From contig DGTB01000150.1 in the NCBI GenBank assembly GCA_002394185.1, forward strand, positions 1 through 5,204: a stretch of 5,204 nucleotides of DNA, written 5' to 3'. This document shows positions 1 to 5,191 of this stretch, one piece after another. This DNA comes from Bacteroidales bacterium UBA4347. Its GTDB lineage: Bacteria; Bacteroidota; Bacteroidia; Bacteroidales; P3. Within the stretch, counting starts at the first letter, position 1; every line of letters begins with the position of its first letter. Both the position numbers and the translations under genes were made by a program. Under the pieces are notes generated by a model that ran no database searches, was not told where the DNA came from, and saw nothing but the letters and a program-made list of their open reading frames with translations.

Positions 1-51
1 AAGAACGGCCGTATTAGACACCTATCATGTACCCTTCCGGTGGGGAACAAA

Positions 52-84
52 AGCCTGTTTTGCGGGCTGAAAAGTATTTTTTTT
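52..84 (+). terminator. Possible intrinsic terminator of an unseen upstream gene
   Basis: A six-pair stem (AGCCTG at 52-57 with CGGGCT at 63-68, including one T-G wobble) has a five-base loop. Eight T residues follow at 77-84. The T run starts eight bases after the stem, further than in a classical terminator, so the call is tentative. Bases 1-51 contain no gene I can identify. Short open stretches run in from the left edge in all three + frames (stops at 15-17, 68-70 and 139-141), and none is recognisable. The hairpin would fit the end of a + strand gene lying just outside the window. Confidence 0.35.
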
Positions 85-93
85 ATGGGTTTG

Positions 94-125
94 TTTGTCT
101 ATTCCAATTTTATTTCGTACCTTTG
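94..125 (+). promoter_or_regulatory. Bacteroidota-type promoter for the 81-residue protein gene
   Basis: TTTG at 94-97 (an overlapping copy lies at 90-93) is followed after 20 bases by TACCTTTG at 118-125. This matches the known Bacteroidota primary sigma consensus of TTTG near -33 and TAnnTTTG near -7, in both sequence and spacing. Transcription would start around 130-135, giving an AT-rich leader of roughly 35 bases before the ATG at 167. The leader has no Shine-Dalgarno sequence, which is normal in this phylum. Confidence 0.7.
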
Positions 126-166
126 CAGTCGGAAAAAATAGTTATTAACCATTAACATTTTACACC

Positions 167-412
167 ATGGATTTACAGAGTATCACCACATTGATGCTGT
201 CCAACGACTACAAGGACCGCATGAAAGCAGAGTATTACCACTTGCAGAACCGCAAGGAAAACCTTGAGGCTGTGGTCAAACTGTGGGATGCCGGCAAGCT
301 TCCCTTCACGCCCGACTGTCCCCGAAGCATCTACGACCTGCAACTCCGCGCCATGAACGACTACATGGCCGTCCTCGAGGCCCGCGCCAAAATCGAAAAG
401 ATAGTCCTGTAA
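167..412 (+). CDS. Small protein resembling the crAss001_48-related phage family
   Basis: This 81-residue protein has no signal peptide or membrane segment and looks like a mostly helical cytosolic protein. The pattern DYKDRMKAEYYHLQNR (residues 14-29), a KLWDAGKLPFTPDCP stretch (38-52) and a C-terminal helix ending in MAVLEARAKIEKI resembles, from memory, a family of 60-90 residue proteins. That family occurs in crAss-like phages and in Bacteroidales genomes and plasmids, and is named after gene 48 of phage crAss001. Its function is unknown to me. The typical members share a DYxxRxxxEYxxLxxR start and an (F)xPxCP middle. The gene sits alone between its own promoter and a strong terminator, and no phage structural or integration genes are visible nearby. 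The ATG at 167 is the first in frame and is well placed behind the promoter. Existence as a gene is near certain; the family assignment is by recollection and moderately sure. Confidence 0.72.
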   Translation: MDLQSITTLMLSNDYKDRMKAEYYHLQNRKENLEAVVKLWDAGKLPFTPDCPRSIYDLQLRAMNDYMAVLEARAKIEKIVL

Positions 413-431
413 GGTCCATCGAAACCTCCAA

Positions 432-465
432 GCCCGTGGCAGAACCATGCTGCGGGCATTTTTTT
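432..465 (+). terminator. Intrinsic terminator after the 81-residue protein gene
   Basis: A ten-pair stem (GCCCGTGGCA at 432-441 with TGCTGCGGGC at 448-457, two pairs being G-T wobbles) closes a six-base loop. It is followed by one A and seven T residues (459-465). It begins 19 bases after the stop codon at 410-412. It should isolate the small gene from tgt, whose own promoter I could not identify in the remaining 46 bases. Confidence 0.85.
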
Positions 466-499
466 ATATTCTCAAACAATATAGCGGGCGGGACTCCGT

Positions 500-512
500 T
501 ATACAAAGTATA
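500..512. repeat. Short perfect inverted repeat at the tgt start codon
   Basis: TATAC, AAA, GTATA forms a 13-base inverted repeat whose last base is the A of the tgt ATG. It could be a small operator or a weak hairpin over the start site. In AT-rich DNA of this kind it may equally be chance. No matching copy was noticed elsewhere in the window. Confidence 0.25.
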
Positions 513-1648
513 TGATTGACAGACTCACCTTCGACCTACAAGCCACTGACGGCGACGCCCGCGCAGGCCTCATACACACCGACCATGGCAACATTGAGAC
601 ACCCATTTTCATGCCTGTCGGCACAGCGGGATCAGTGAAAGCCGTGCATCAGCATGAACTTCGCAATGACATTGGCGCTCAGATCATTCTGGGAAACACA
701 TACCATCTGTACCTGCGTCCGGGGTGCGACCTCCTGCGCCAGGCCGGAGGGTTGCACAAATTCAATGGCTGGGAGCGCCCGTTGCTGACCGACAGCGGTG
801 GTTTCCAGGTCTTTTCTCTCGCCGCCAACCGCAAGTTGAAGGAGGAGGGATGCACATTCCGTAGCCACATCGACGGCAGCAAGCACCTCTTCACTCCGGA
901 GAACGTCATGGAAACCGAGCGCATTATCGGCGCCGACATCATGATGGTTCTTGACGAGTGTTGCCCCGGCGACGCTGACAAACGCTATGCGCAACGTTCT
1001 ATGGAACTTACACACCGTTGGCTCGACCGTTGCATTAAGCGTTTCAACGAAACGGAACCCCTCTATGGTCACCACCAGGCACTGTTTCCCATTGTGCAGG
1101 GATGCCAGTACGAGGAGCTTCGCAAAGTCAGCGCAGAATACATTGCCAGCAAGGACCCCGAAGGTTGCGCCATTGGAGGACTGGCTGTGGGCGAACCCAC
1201 CGAGGTGATGTACAGGATGATAGAAGTCGTCAATGCCATCCTGCCCAAGGACCGGCCCCGGTACCTGATGGGGGTCGGCACACCGCAGAACCTGCTGGAA
1301 GCCATTGAGCGGGGCGTGGATATGTTCGACTGCGTCATGCCCACACGCAACGGTCGCAACGGCCTGCTCTTCACGGCCGAAGGCACTATCAATATCAAAA
1401 ACAAGAAGTGGGAAAGCTGCTTTGAACCCATCGACCCCACATCCACCGCCGAGGCTGACCGCGTGTACACCCTCGCCTATCTCCATCATCTTATCCGTGC
1501 AGAGGAAATACTTGGTTTACAGATTTGCTCAATACATAACTTAAAGTTTTACTTACGGCTTGTCGGCGAGGCACGGAAGCACATTTTCGCCGGCGATTTC
1601 GCCACCTGGAAAAGCAGCATGGTGCAAAAACTGGGCCGCAGGTTGTAG
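512..1648 (+). CDS. tgt: tRNA-guanine(34) transglycosylase (queuosine synthesis)
   Basis: The enzyme swaps guanine 34 in the wobble position of GUN-anticodon tRNAs for the queuosine precursor preQ1. It acts in the cytosol and folds as a TIM barrel. Length is 378 residues, typical for bacterial Tgt (about 375). Recognisable blocks are ETPIFMPVGT (29-38), LGNTYHLYLRPG (60-71), LTDSGGFQVFSL (92-103, with D94 as the general acid-base), DECCPGD (148-154), FPIVQGC (192-198), AIGGLAVGEP (220-229) and GVDMFDCVMPTRNGRNG (268-284, with D273 as the nucleophile). The zinc histidine is kept in SIHNL (H342). The CxCxxC zinc ligands expected at 311, 313 and 316 are instead S, A and D. I recall similar loss in Bacteroides homologues, so this may be a lineage trait, not decay. 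The ATG at 512 gives the usual short N-terminus (MIDRLTFDLQATD). No clear promoter or Shine-Dalgarno sequence lies in the 46 bases after the upstream terminator, and no clear terminator follows the stop. Confidence 0.97.
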   Translation: MIDRLTFDLQATDGDARAGLIHTDHGNIETPIFMPVGTAGSVKAVHQHELRNDIGAQIILGNTYHLYLRPGCDLLRQAGGLHKFNGWERPLLTDSGGFQVFSLAANRKLKEEGCTFRSHIDGSKHLFTPENVMETERIIGADIMMVLDECCPGDADKRYAQRSMELTHRWLDRCIKRFNETEPLYGHHQALFPIVQGCQYEELRKVSAEYIASKDPEGCAIGGLAVGEPTEVMYRMIEVVNAILPKDRPRYLMGVGTPQNLLEAIERGVDMFDCVMPTRNGRNGLLFTAEGTINIKNKKWESCFEPIDPTSTAEADRVYTLAYLHHLIRAEEILGLQICSIHNLKFYLRLVGEARKHIFAGDFATWKSSMVQKLGRRL

Positions 1649-1711
1649 TGCATGTTGATTTTTTGTTGATATTTTCGCCATACAAAAAGATACCTATTGG
1701 TAAAATATCTG

Positions 1712-1719
1712 TATTTTTG
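1712..1719 (+). promoter_or_regulatory. Probable -7 box of the glycosyltransferase operon promoter
   Basis: TATTTTTG matches the Bacteroidota TAnnTTTG box and ends 23 bases before the ATG at 1743. No TTTG is found at the expected distance upstream, so the -33 element is weak or absent. A small inverted repeat (TACC, TATT, GGTA at 1691-1702) covers roughly the place where the -33 box should lie. It could be an operator for an activator or repressor, though it is short enough to be chance. Confidence 0.5.
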
Positions 1720-1742
1720 TAGGCTGAAACAAATATTGACAG

Positions 1743-2912
1743 ATGTTCGACTTTTCACATTTTCTAACTGATACACAGTCTATTGTTTTCACCGTTTTGA
1801 TGGCAGTAGGATTGCTATTCTGCTGCATATACTATGGACTGTTCCATTTCCGCATTGGCCGTTGGCACCGCAAGACGAAACCCCAAGAGGGCACCGGCGA
1901 CCTCACCAACAACAACTTGCCTCCTGTGAGCGTGGTGCTTACGGCCCACAACGACGTCTCCTGGCTCAAAGAGAATCTTGTCTACCTGCTGGAACAGGAC
2001 TATCCCAACTTCGAAGTGGTGGTGGTCGACTACCTGAGTCAAGACGACACACCCTTCGTCCTCAAACTCCTGAAAGACTACTACCCCCACCTGAAAATAG
2101 TTCCCTTCAAGGAGGATGTTAATCTTTTCCAGGGCAAGAAATACCCCCTCTCCATCGGCATCAAAAGTGCCAAGAACGACATTCTTCTTTTGGCCGACCC
2201 TGATTGCACTCCGAAAAACATGCAATGGCTTCGCGGCATGGTGAAGGGATACTTGAAGAAAGACACACAAATTGTGCTGGGATTCTGCGGTTTGAACCGC
2301 ACTAAAACCCTGCTCGGAGCCCTTCAGCAATATGACAATCTGGCCTATAGTTCCCACTACTTGGGCTGCGCCCTGCTGGGACACCCCTATACCGGATCGG
2401 GTCGCAACCTGAGCTATCGCCGCAGCTTCTTTTTCAAGCGCGGTGCCTTCATCAACCACTACAGCGTCGCCGGCGGTTCGGACGACCTCTTCGTCTATCA
2501 AAATGCAACCCGCAACAACACCGCCATCAGTATCAGTGGTGACGCATGCCTGCGCACCGAACCCAAAAAGCGCTTCAGCGAGTGGCACAAGCTGCGTCTG
2601 TCGCGGGTGTCGACCCGCAACTGGCACAGTGTCGGTGGCCGCATGATGGAAGACCTCCTGCCCATCAGCGTCCTGCTTTTCTACTCCATGGCCGTGCTGC
2701 TGGCCCTCTGCGGAGGCATGCCGTGGGGAGCATTGCTGGTGGCCGTGGTGGTGAAATGGGCATGGCAGATCGTGGCCTTCGCCCAGCTCTGCAAACGTTT
2801 TGAGGGCGGTTTGGTATACCTTGCCGCTCCACTTTTTGAAATTTATTTTATCATTGCAAATACTATTTTGGTCTTAACGCCGTTAGATAATAACAGAAAA
2901 TTCAGCAAATAG
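1743..2912 (+). CDS. Membrane-anchored family 2 glycosyltransferase
   Basis: This 389-residue protein probably transfers a sugar from a nucleotide donor to a lipid-linked or envelope glycan at the inner face of the cytoplasmic membrane. Residues about 12-33 form an N-terminal membrane helix. A GT-A domain follows from P61: VSVVLTAHND (62-71), EVVVVDYLSQDDT (91-103, D96 as nucleotide-binding Asp), the metal-binding DPD at 152-154 within LLLADPDCTP, GSGRNLSYRRSFF (218-230) and GGSDD (244-248), where the catalytic base is expected. Three hydrophobic segments close the protein (about 304-323, 326-347 and 356-378). This helix, GT2, helices layout is common in Bacteroidota GT2 enzymes. The QxxRW-like site is poorly preserved in SEWHKLRLSR (279-288). 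Donor and acceptor cannot be told from sequence. The ATG at 1743 follows the TATTTTTG box closely. The sigma gene starts 44 bases downstream with no clear terminator between, so the two are probably cotranscribed. The last 75 or so bases are markedly AT-rich. Confidence 0.9.
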   Translation: MFDFSHFLTDTQSIVFTVLMAVGLLFCCIYYGLFHFRIGRWHRKTKPQEGTGDLTNNNLPPVSVVLTAHNDVSWLKENLVYLLEQDYPNFEVVVVDYLSQDDTPFVLKLLKDYYPHLKIVPFKEDVNLFQGKKYPLSIGIKSAKNDILLLADPDCTPKNMQWLRGMVKGYLKKDTQIVLGFCGLNRTKTLLGALQQYDNLAYSSHYLGCALLGHPYTGSGRNLSYRRSFFFKRGAFINHYSVAGGSDDLFVYQNATRNNTAISISGDACLRTEPKKRFSEWHKLRLSRVSTRNWHSVGGRMMEDLLPISVLLFYSMAVLLALCGGMPWGALLVAVVVKWAWQIVAFAQLCKRFEGGLVYLAAPLFEIYFIIANTILVLTPLDNNRKFSK

Positions 2913-2956
2913 GCATTCCGCACGGAACCATTTGCTCCCAAAAACGACGCCGAAAC

Positions 2957-3565
2957 ATGGAATCGACAGCAGAAAAGACCGAACGCTTACAGCATGACTA
3001 TCAGCTTGTATGCGACGCCCGCGACCGCGGGAACCACAAGGCGTACGCCACCTTGATGGCCTCCTATCGCGAACCGCTCTATCTGCTATTGTTGCGCATG
3101 ACGCACAACACCACCACGGCTGCCGACCTCACCATGGAGACTTTCAGCAAAGCATTCCTTCAGCTGCACCGCTATGCCCCCACAGGCACTTTCAGCTCGT
3201 GGCTCTTCTCCATCGGTGTGAACACCTACATCGATCACCTGCGCAAACGCCGTCCCGACACCGTGTCGCTGAGTAGCATCACACGCACGGCCGACGGCGA
3301 TTTCATTGAATATCAAATACCCTCTGGGCAACCCAATCCGGAGGAGGACCTCATACGCCGCCAACGCGATGCAGCGCTGAAAGAGGTGGTGGCAGAGCTC
3401 AAAGAGCCCTACCGCCGCATCATTGAGATGCGCTACTATGAGGACCTCAGCTACGAAGAGATAGCCGAGCGGCTCAAACTGCCGCTGGGCACGGTAAAGG
3501 TACGCTTGATGAGGGCCAAGACGCTGCTTGCCAGCATAGTGAAGGAAAGGGGCGACTTGGTATGA
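2957..3565 (+). CDS. ECF-type RNA polymerase sigma factor (sigma-70 family)
   Basis: This 202-residue protein directs RNA polymerase to a specific promoter set. It shows the two-domain layout of group 4 (ECF) sigma factors. Region 2 runs from about 27 to 98, including TMETFSKAFLQLHRY (59-73) and FSSWLFSIGVNTYIDHLRKR (79-98) for core binding and -10 recognition. A linker of about 35 residues follows, with NPEEDLIRRQ at 127-136. Region 4 spans about 137-195, with the helix-turn-helix LSYEEIAERLKLPLGTVKVRLMRAK (164-188) for -35 recognition. Length fits the family (about 160-210). The start ATG at 2957 gives a normal N-terminus. The stop TGA overlaps the start of the next gene by four bases (ATGA at 3562-3565), so the two are translationally coupled. 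No anti-sigma gene (membrane helix plus cytoplasmic sigma-binding domain) is next to it. Its target genes cannot be deduced here; self-regulation of this operon is possible but unproven. Confidence 0.95.
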   Translation: MESTAEKTERLQHDYQLVCDARDRGNHKAYATLMASYREPLYLLLLRMTHNTTTAADLTMETFSKAFLQLHRYAPTGTFSSWLFSIGVNTYIDHLRKRRPDTVSLSSITRTADGDFIEYQIPSGQPNPEEDLIRRQRDAALKEVVAELKEPYRRIIEMRYYEDLSYEEIAERLKLPLGTVKVRLMRAKTLLASIVKERGDLV

Positions 3566-4446
3566 GGAAGATATGTATGGCGCTTGCGATGTTGATAGTG
3601 TCGGGTGCGGCTTTGGCCGACGACGACGGTGTGCCGAGGCCTGGGCCTACGGGTCTTTCTGTTTTTGCCAACGCCGGCGCTGTATGGGCCGACGGCACCA
3701 ATGCCAACTTTTATTCCGGCCGTCCGGAAAACGACAACACCATCAACCGTGTGCTGCACAGCAACAGCTACGGTACCCAAATCTGGAACGACCTCCGAAA
3801 TGACGGGCTCATCTCCTCGGCTATCGGCAGTTACAACGAGCTGCAGGTTATCGAGTATCCCGACATGTACTACCGCACATCGTACAACATCGGCCTCGGG
3901 CTGCGATACGACTACGCCAGCGGCTTCGGCTGGCTGCTGCGCTTCGACATGTGGCGGCTTGAAGCCATCGGGGCCTTCAATCTCAGCAGCAACAACGGCA
4001 CGGGTATTCTCAGCGGGAATCGCCAGTATATACGTTGCGGCATGCTCGGCCAGGAGGACCGTATCAGCATCGACCTGGCCGTCACGCGCACGGTCGACCT
4101 CGGGTCGGGGCTCTGCCTGGAGGTGGACCTCGGCGCCAGCGTGAACAACACCAAGGTGAAAGAGAACCTGATGGAGATCAACGGCAGTACCTATTCCATC
4201 CTGGACATCTGGAACGGCAGCACGCCCGACGTGGGCGCTGGCAGCTACGACTATGTGAACCAAGGCGGTATAGGCTTCGGCGTCTTCATGAGCGGCTACC
4301 TGGGCTATCGCATAGAGGGTGTGGGCGCCATCAAGGTGGGCTACACCTGCCACCACAGCGAGGCCAACCTCAGAAACTACGACGCCTGGGGGTGGAGCCA
4401 CTGCCTGAACATAAGATTCGAAATCAATAATTTTAGTTTTATATAA
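3562..4446 (+). CDS. Secreted probable outer-membrane beta-barrel protein, family not recognised
   Basis: The 294-residue product starts with a clear signal peptide: MRK, a hydrophobic core (ALAMLIVSG) and a likely cut after ALA at residue 19, leaving DDDGVPRP. The mature part has no hydrophobic helices. It is rich in glycine, aromatic and alternating polar-nonpolar stretches typical of beta strands: YNIGLGLRYDY (108-118), WLLRFDMWRLEAIGAF (124-139), ISIDLAVTRTVDL (168-180), LCLEVDLGASV (184-194), GIGFGVFMSGYLGYRI (236-251), GVGAIKVGYTC (253-263) and a last strand LNIRFEINNFSFI reaching the C-terminus. This suits a small outer-membrane barrel of perhaps 8-10 strands with a long N-terminal loop region (about 40-105). 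Four cysteines remain after cleavage (159, 185, 263, 281). Role unknown. Its start lies inside the sigma gene, nine bases after a purine-rich GGAAAGGGG (3544-3552), one of the few plausible ribosome-binding sites here. Coupling to the sigma gene suggests a shared envelope function. Confidence 0.85.
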   Translation: MRKICMALAMLIVSGAALADDDGVPRPGPTGLSVFANAGAVWADGTNANFYSGRPENDNTINRVLHSNSYGTQIWNDLRNDGLISSAIGSYNELQVIEYPDMYYRTSYNIGLGLRYDYASGFGWLLRFDMWRLEAIGAFNLSSNNGTGILSGNRQYIRCGMLGQEDRISIDLAVTRTVDLGSGLCLEVDLGASVNNTKVKENLMEINGSTYSILDIWNGSTPDVGAGSYDYVNQGGIGFGVFMSGYLGYRIEGVGAIKVGYTCHHSEANLRNYDAWGWSHCLNIRFEINNFSFI

Positions 4447-4986
4447 ATGATAACATTTACAACATTAGCAGAAAGCGACCATTCGCACTTTGCACAAAGC
4501 CTGTTTGAAGAGGCGTTTCCCGAGCAGGAACGCCCGCCCTTCTCTAGTCTCCGGCACCGTGATGCCGGCAAATTCCATTTCCTCGTGGCCGAGAACGGCG
4601 ACGAACCGGTAGGCATCCTGACCTACTGGACTTTCGAAGACCTTGTCTACATCGAGCATTTCGCCATTGCCGAAGAGCTGCGCAACCAGGGCCTGGGCAA
4701 AGCGGCCTTCCTCAGCTTCCTTTCCCAGCAGACGGAGCAGGTGGTGCTCGAGGTGGAGACCCCTGTGAACGAAGAAGCCGAACATCGCATAGAATTCTAT
4801 GCCAGCATGGGCCTCTTCAGCAACCCCCAGCAGTATGTGCAGCCCCCCTACCGCAAAGGCGGCCAGGAGGTGGAGATGATTATCATGTCAAAATACGAAC
4901 TTGACGACGACGAATTTTGCGAAATCCGCGACCTTCTGTACCGCGAAGTGTACGGCATTTCGCAGAAACAGCAAAAAAACTTTTGA
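4447..4986 (+). CDS. GNAT-family N-acetyltransferase
   Basis: This 179-residue cytosolic protein has the GNAT fold, which moves an acetyl group from acetyl-CoA to an amine. The acetyl-CoA pyrophosphate loop (R/Q-x-x-G-x-G/A) is RNQGLG at 79-84, preceded by the strand LVYIEHFAIAEELR (66-79). LEVETP (101-106) and IEFYASMGL (115-123) are the later GNAT motifs, and VQPPYRKGG (131-139) plus the tail LLYREVYG (163-170) resemble Bacteroidota members of this family. The N-terminal FPEQERPPF (24-32) also fits that subgroup. The substrate is unknown: small amines, antibiotics or protein ends are all possible. The start ATG at 4447 follows directly after the TAA at 4444-4446 of the beta-barrel gene, so the two are very probably coupled. 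The junction is AT-rich with no Shine-Dalgarno sequence. No convincing terminator follows before the tRNA promoter. Confidence 0.92.
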   Translation: MITFTTLAESDHSHFAQSLFEEAFPEQERPPFSSLRHRDAGKFHFLVAENGDEPVGILTYWTFEDLVYIEHFAIAEELRNQGLGKAAFLSFLSQQTEQVVLEVETPVNEEAEHRIEFYASMGLFSNPQQYVQPPYRKGGQEVEMIIMSKYELDDDEFCEIRDLLYREVYGISQKQQKNF

Positions 4987-5045
4987 TTGTATCGGGCTAT
5001 TCCATCGCGAGTTACGAATCAAGACATAAAAAATTCGAAAAAAAA

Positions 5046-5077
5046 TTTGGTCAGTATCAAAAAAGTGTGTACTTTTG
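5046..5077 (+). promoter_or_regulatory. Bacteroidota-type promoter for tRNA-Arg
   Basis: TTTG at 5046-5049 and TACTTTTG at 5070-5077 are separated by exactly 20 bases, the same spacing as the promoter at 94-125. A very A-rich stretch (about 5027-5045) lies directly upstream and could act as an UP-like element, as is common for stable RNA genes. Transcription would start near 5082-5087, leaving a 5' leader of about 30 bases before the tRNA. The leader contains a small hairpin (CTTTC at 5084-5088 with GAAAG at 5092-5096). Confidence 0.8.
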
Positions 5078-5117
5078 CACTCGCTTTCAGGGAAAGAAAA
5101 GCCCGAAAACAGCAGAT

Positions 5118-5191
5118 GGCTCCTTAGCTCAACTGAATAGAGCATCTGACTACGGATCAGAAGGTTGTAGGTTTGAATCCCGCGGGAGTCA
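5118..5191 (+). tRNA. tRNA-Arg (anticodon ACG)
   Basis: A complete cloverleaf of 74 bases can be drawn. The acceptor is GGCTCCT (5118-5124) with GGGAGTC (5184-5190), two G-T wobbles included. The D stem is GCTC/GAGC (5127-5130 and 5140-5143). The anticodon stem is TCTGA/TCAGA with loop CTACGGA, so the anticodon ACG is at 5152-5154 and reads CGN arginine codons; A34 is normally deaminated to inosine. The variable loop has five bases, and the T loop TTTGAAT is at 5172-5178. The discriminator is A5191. CCA is not encoded and must be added after transcription. The D loop AACTGAATA has GA where GG is usual; I recall the same in other Bacteroidales tRNA-Arg genes. The T stem GTAGG/CCCGC contains an A-C mismatch (5169 with 5181) next to a T-G wobble. 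The window ends 13 bases later, so the terminator or a following gene is not seen. Confidence 0.95.

Noticed and set aside
632..1489. Long open frame of 285 codons on the - strand opposite tgt
   Set aside because: It mirrors the strongly conserved tgt gene; its translation has no recognisable domain and no - strand promoter was seen. Strong codon bias in GC-rich genes produces such shadows.
1815..2627. Open frame of 270 codons on the - strand opposite the glycosyltransferase
   Set aside because: Same reason: it lies wholly within a clear GT2 gene, and its product is a low-complexity valine-rich string with no motif.
2861..2870. TACTATTTTG as a promoter box for the sigma gene
   Set aside because: The spacing inside the box does not fit TAnnTTTG, and no TTTG lies at the right distance upstream.
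2916..2927. Hairpin TTCCGCACGGAA between the glycosyltransferase and sigma genes as a terminator
   Set aside because: It has only four or five base pairs and no T run after it.
3451..4401. Open frame of 316 codons on the - strand opposite the sigma and beta-barrel genes
   Set aside because: It is longer than the real barrel gene, but it spans two genes, is rich in alanine, valine and histidine without structure, and lacks a promoter. The + frame has a signal peptide and proper coupling.
4973..4985. CAAAA-AAC-TTTTG as a terminator of the operon at the acetyltransferase stop codon
   Set aside because: A five-pair AT-rich stem with no following T run is too weak to call.
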